Source of the DNA: B75-G9 sp964564905
GTDB lineage: Archaea; Hadarchaeota; Hadarchaeia; Hadarchaeales; Hadarchaeaceae
DNA length: 35,065 nt
Assembly: GCA_964564905.1 (NCBI GenBank)
Contig: CAZMCI010000007.1
Coordinates: forward strand, 1 to 35,065
Direction: 5' to 3'
Part shown: positions 32,284 to 35,065 of the stretch, piece by piece
Layout: every line of letters begins with the position of its first letter
Position numbering within the stretch: position 1 is the stretch's first letter
Notes under the pieces: generated by a model
What the model was told of the DNA's origin: nothing
Database searches by the model: none
What the model saw: only the letters and a program-made list of their open reading frames with translations
Translations under genes and position numbers: made by a program

Positions 32284-32317
32284 GTATGTCCCGAAGTATG
32301 TAGTTTGAGGCGGTCGT

Positions 32318-33205
32318 GTGGAGATAGTGTTCGGTTCAGAACGCCTGAAACGGGGATTCGCAAAGATGCAGAAGGGTGGAGTAATCATGGATGTTACTAC
32401 CCCGGAACAGGCGATAATCGCGGAGGAAGCCGGGGCGGTGGCGGTCATGGCCCTTCAAGCGGTTCCAGCGGACATCAGGGCATCCGGAGGTGTCGCGCGC
32501 ATGGCGGATCCGGCCGTCATCGAAGCCATCATGAACGCGGTCACGATTCCGGTGATGGCCAAATGCCGGATTGGTCACTTTGCGGAGGCCCAAGTCCTTG
32601 AGGCTTTAGGCGTGGACATGATAGACGAAAGCGAGGTGCTCACCGTTGCGGATGAGGAAGCCCATGTGGACAAGCGGAAATTCAAGGTACCATTCGTCTG
32701 CGGCGCCTACGATTTGGGCCAAGCGCTGCGGAGGATAGACGAGGGAGCTGCGATGATTCGAACGAAGGGTGAGGCAGGGACCGGAAATATCGTTGAGGCG
32801 GTACGTCATATCAAGCTGACGAAACGCCAAATAGCTGAACTTGCGGGAGCGTCCGATAACGAGCTCGAGGTGAAAGCACGTGAATATCGGGTACCGGTCG
32901 GACTTGTGAAAGAAACAGCGAAACTACAGCGTTTGCCCGTGGTGTGGTTCGCCGCCGGGGGGATCGCCGGTCCAGCCGACAGCGCGCTGGTAATGCAGCT
33001 CGGCGTGGACGGTATTTTTGTCGGCTCCGGTATTTTCAAATCTAGCGATCCACCGAGGATGGCCAGGGCGATCGTGGAAGCGACCAGGCATTACGATGAT
33101 CCAGAGATGGTATTGGAGGCATGCAAAAATCTGCCGCAGCCAATGAGGGGCATCGACATAAAGACCCTTAAAGAGACCGAGAAATTACAGGTCCGCGGGA
33201 TATAA
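32318..33205 (+). CDS. pdxS: Pyridoxal 5'-phosphate synthase subunit PdxS
   Basis: 295 residues from a GTG start. PdxS makes PLP from ribose 5-phosphate, glyceraldehyde 3-phosphate and ammonia; the ammonia comes from the glutaminase PdxT. The TIM barrel shows GFAKMQKGGVIMDVTTPEQA, IPVMAKCRIGHFAEAQ with the first active-site Lys, DESEVLTVADE, MIRTKGEAGTGN with the second Lys, and VVWFAAGGIAGPADSALVMQLG with VGSGIFKSSDP binding phosphate. All catalytic residues are present. PdxT is not adjacent, as is often the case in archaea. It supplies the cofactor used by the aminotransferase at 7694. Confidence 0.98.
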   Translation: MEIVFGSERLKRGFAKMQKGGVIMDVTTPEQAIIAEEAGAVAVMALQAVPADIRASGGVARMADPAVIEAIMNAVTIPVMAKCRIGHFAEAQVLEALGVDMIDESEVLTVADEEAHVDKRKFKVPFVCGAYDLGQALRRIDEGAAMIRTKGEAGTGNIVEAVRHIKLTKRQIAELAGASDNELEVKAREYRVPVGLVKETAKLQRLPVVWFAAGGIAGPADSALVMQLGVDGIFVGSGIFKSSDPPRMARAIVEATRHYDDPEMVLEACKNLPQPMRGIDIKTLKETEKLQVRGI

Positions 33206-33216
33206 CGTGGTACTCC

Positions 33217-33224
33217 CTTATATC
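33217..33224 (+). promoter_or_regulatory. TATA box for the cation exchanger gene
   Basis: CTTATATC about 25-32 bases before the GTG at 33249, indicating a leaderless message for the exchanger and the co-oriented DUF72 gene. Confidence 0.55.
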
Positions 33225-33248
33225 GACCAGCCTCAGATTTGACTTGGT

Positions 33249-34216
33249 GTGCAAGTGATAGAGTTCGTCCTTGCCGTGGTGGCATCGATACTCCTAATTC
33301 ACAAGGCCGGAGACCTCTTTGTGGACTCCGCGTGCAGGATAGCTCGCGCCCTCGGGGTTTCTCAGGCGATGATAGCGCTCACCCTGATAGCTTTCGCAAC
33401 CTCGGCTCCGGAGTTCTTCACCTCCGTCATAGCGGTCGGGTTGGGCAGCGGGGGTATCTCATACGGGAATGTGGTCGGGTCGAACATCGTCAACGTCGCG
33501 CTCGTCCTTGCTCTCGCGGCGATTTTCGGCATGGCCCGGGTGGATAGATGGGGTTTCGGTGATGGATTGCTCATGCTGGTGCTGGGGGGGACACTTGCCG
33601 CGATGTCGCTCAACGGCACGGTTGAACCTGTGGAGGGGCTTCTGCTGCTGGTGATTTTCGCCCTGTTTTTGAGGTTCGTAATAAGAAGGGAAAACGCGAG
33701 GAGTTTGGAAAATCCCGTCCCAAAAAAACGTGAAAGCCTGCGAAAGCTGCTTTTGCTCTTTTGTCTTGGGACAGCTGGTGTGGTGGTTGGCGCACGGCTG
33801 CTAGTGTTCGGCGCTGTGGGGATCGCAGAGGGCGCGCTGGTGGCGGCCGGTATGACACAGCTGGAAGCTCAGGCCGCGGTTGGTTTCACCTTGGTGGCCA
33901 TAGGGACGTCAATTCCGGAGCTGGCCACGATCCTGATCTCCATAAGGAAAAAATTGCACGATATTTCGATAGGGACGATTGTTGGTTCGAACATTTTTAA
34001 CGCGGCGTTTGTCATCGGTAGCGCCGCCTTGGTCGGGGCAGCAAGGGGGGTTTCTTTGGGGGNNNNNNNNNNAGCAATCCCATGATGTTGATTTCTTCGG
34101 CGTTGCTGGTCGGGTTCATGTGGAAACGAAAGAGGTTGACGCGGAAACATGGAACGATGCTTCTGATGTTTTATGCGGCCTATCTGGCCGGTTTGGTTTT
34201 CTTTTACACCCATTAG
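33249..34216 (+). CDS. Sodium/calcium exchanger family (CaCA) protein, interrupted by assembly gap
   Basis: From a GTG at 33249, open to the run of N at 34063. After the gap a frame continues for 48 codons to a TAG at 34216 with a final hydrophobic helix (MLLMFYAAYLAGLVFFYTH), so both parts are one gene. The two inverted alpha repeats are seen: TLIAFATSAPEFFTSV with GNVVGSNIVN, and LVAIGTSIPELATILI with GTIVGSNIFN, including the ion-binding Glu residues. About ten membrane helices are expected. It exchanges Ca2+ or another divalent ion for Na+ or H+. The two parts are in frame only if the true gap is 2, 5, 8 or 11 bases and so on, so ten N is a placeholder. Confidence 0.88.
34063..34072. other. 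Assembly gap (10 N)
   Basis: Ten unknown bases inside the exchanger gene. The frame before and after it does not agree for a gap of exactly ten, so the length is arbitrary. Confidence 0.98.
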
Positions 34217-34226
34217 GTGATGTTTC

Positions 34227-34985
34227 GTGATCAGGGTGGGATGTTGCGGATGGGGCTTTTACGGAGGGGGTCTCAAAGCATACCAGCGAAAATTCTCAAC
34301 GGTGGAAGTTCAGCAGAGTTTTTACAGACTCCCGAGGGTCAGGACCGCTGAGCGCTGGCTGGCCGAGGCACCGGAAGGATTTGAGTTCACGGTGAAAGCC
34401 TGGCAGGCCCTCACCCACCCGCCGACCAGCCCCACCTGGCGCCGCTCCGGGTTAAAACCCGAAGAGCTCGAGCGAATGCAGTACGGGTGGCTGCGCCCGA
34501 CGCGCGATAACTTCGAGGCATGGAAACGGACGAAGGAGGTCGCGGATGCCCTTGGGGCCAGAATTTGTGTGATTCAGTCTCCGCCCAACTTCAAGTGCAC
34601 GGCGGAAAACATCGAGAACATGCGTAAATTCCTCTCGAAAATCGATCGAGGCAAGTTCGCCTTGGCTTGGGAGCCTCGAGGCGACTGGAAGGAGCATCCA
34701 AGAGAAACTGAGAAAATTTGTGAGGAACTGGAGCTAATTCACGTGGTCGACTTAATGCGCCGCGAGCCGTTATCAAAGCATCCAATCGCGTACATCCGCT
34801 TGCACGGTTTGAATCCACGGGAGTATGATTACAACTATGAGTATTCATTGGACGAACTAACGCAGCTCGCGGCGAAGGCCAAGAAATTGGATAAAAAACA
34901 CCGCGAGGTCTACATAATGTTCAACAATTTTCAAATGTACAAGAATGCGGCGCAACTGATGAAGATCCTGAAGATCCGATGGTGA
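34227..34985 (+). CDS. DUF72 (YecE-like) family protein
   Basis: 252 residues from a GTG start with an excellent AGGTGAT ribosome-binding site in the ten-base spacer after the exchanger stop, so the two genes are probably co-transcribed. The DUF72 TIM-barrel pattern is seen: VGCCGWGFYGG, FSTVEVQQSFYRLP, GFEFTVKAWQALTHP, LGARICVIQSPPNF, FALAWEPRGDW and AYIRLHGLN, ending in YIMFNNFQMYKNAAQL. The family is widespread in bacteria and archaea; no biochemical function is firmly established. Key Glu and Asn residues at strand ends are kept, as in typical members. Confidence 0.92.
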   Translation: MIRVGCCGWGFYGGGLKAYQRKFSTVEVQQSFYRLPRVRTAERWLAEAPEGFEFTVKAWQALTHPPTSPTWRRSGLKPEELERMQYGWLRPTRDNFEAWKRTKEVADALGARICVIQSPPNFKCTAENIENMRKFLSKIDRGKFALAWEPRGDWKEHPRETEKICEELELIHVVDLMRREPLSKHPIAYIRLHGLNPREYDYNYEYSLDELTQLAAKAKKLDKKHREVYIMFNNFQMYKNAAQLMKILKIRW

Positions 34986-34996
34986 GCTCTGTAAAT

Positions 34997-35065
34997 CTAA
35001 GTCTCCACCATGATTTTGGACTTGCCTTCAGGACGAACAAAGAGTTCCTGGCCCTTTTCCAGCCC
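34997..35065 (-). CDS. C-terminal end of an unidentified gene at the window edge
   Basis: Reading leftwards from the edge, 22 codons end in TAG at 34997: the tail is LEKGQELFVRPEGKSKIMVE followed by a Thr. The residues look like a small beta-rich protein end, but this is too short to name. It is convergent with the DUF72 gene, leaving an 11-base spacer. Confidence 0.5.
   Translation of the reverse strand, partial: GLEKGQELFVRPEGKSKIMVET

Noticed and set aside
1..35065. CRISPR arrays, insertion sequences, rRNA and tRNA genes
   Set aside because: I looked for regularly spaced repeats, transposase motifs and conserved RNA arms on both strands and saw none; only the short repeats listed were found.

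Overview
This is a roughly 35 kb piece of an archaeal chromosome. Archaeal markers are an aIF1A gene, a RIO1 kinase, a Nop5-fibrillarin pair, a histone-fold protein, a family B DNA polymerase ending in a PCNA-binding motif, a type II methionine aminopeptidase and TATA-box promoters that often sit about 25-35 bases before a start codon with little or no leader. A fused inositol-phosphate cytidylyltransferase/CDP-alcohol transferase of the di-myo-inositol-phosphate type suggests a thermophile or hyperthermophile. Gene content is euryarchaeal in flavour; a lineage such as Hadarchaeota is possible, but I cannot fix the taxon from sequence alone. One 10-N assembly gap interrupts a gene near the right end.

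Layout. Positions 1-3500 form an AT-rich accessory arm: a partial type IIG-like restriction-methylase, two coupled unknown genes, a degraded winged-helix relic and an MNT-HEPN toxin-antitoxin pair. A diverged copy of the 5' end of the next gene flanks the toxin-antitoxin segment. Positions 3655-8617 are housekeeping: citramalate/isopropylmalate synthase, aIF1A, RIO1, the fused DIPP-type enzyme and a branched-chain aminotransferase. Positions 8672-13253 encode three large membrane-anchored surface proteins in a row, one with a glycoside-hydrolase barrel and one with a degenerate M23-like domain. Positions 13593-17745 hold a STAND-like ATPase behind a tandem 16-base repeat, a UPF0282 metallo-hydrolase, a Trm5-like methyltransferase, and a phosphoesterase/zinc-ribbon pair.

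Positions 17984-25624 are the most unusual part. An ADP-forming acyl-CoA synthetase beta/alpha pair, a dihydroorotase-like protein, an SsnA-like amidohydrolase, a PreA-like flavoprotein with two ferredoxin clusters and a solute-binding protein lie side by side. Judged by family motifs, the first four have lost their key catalytic or metal-binding residues, the fifth lacks the usual catalytic loop, and the sixth has no export signal. A histone gene sits inside the group. This reads as repurposed protein folds kept as intact ORFs, and is my best candidate for an undescribed system.

Positions 25776-35065 return to core functions: PolB, methionine aminopeptidase, fibrillarin and Nop5 (box C/D RNP), a radical SAM protein divergent from PdxS, a cation/Ca2+ exchanger broken by the assembly gap, a DUF72 protein, and the tail of one more gene at the right edge.
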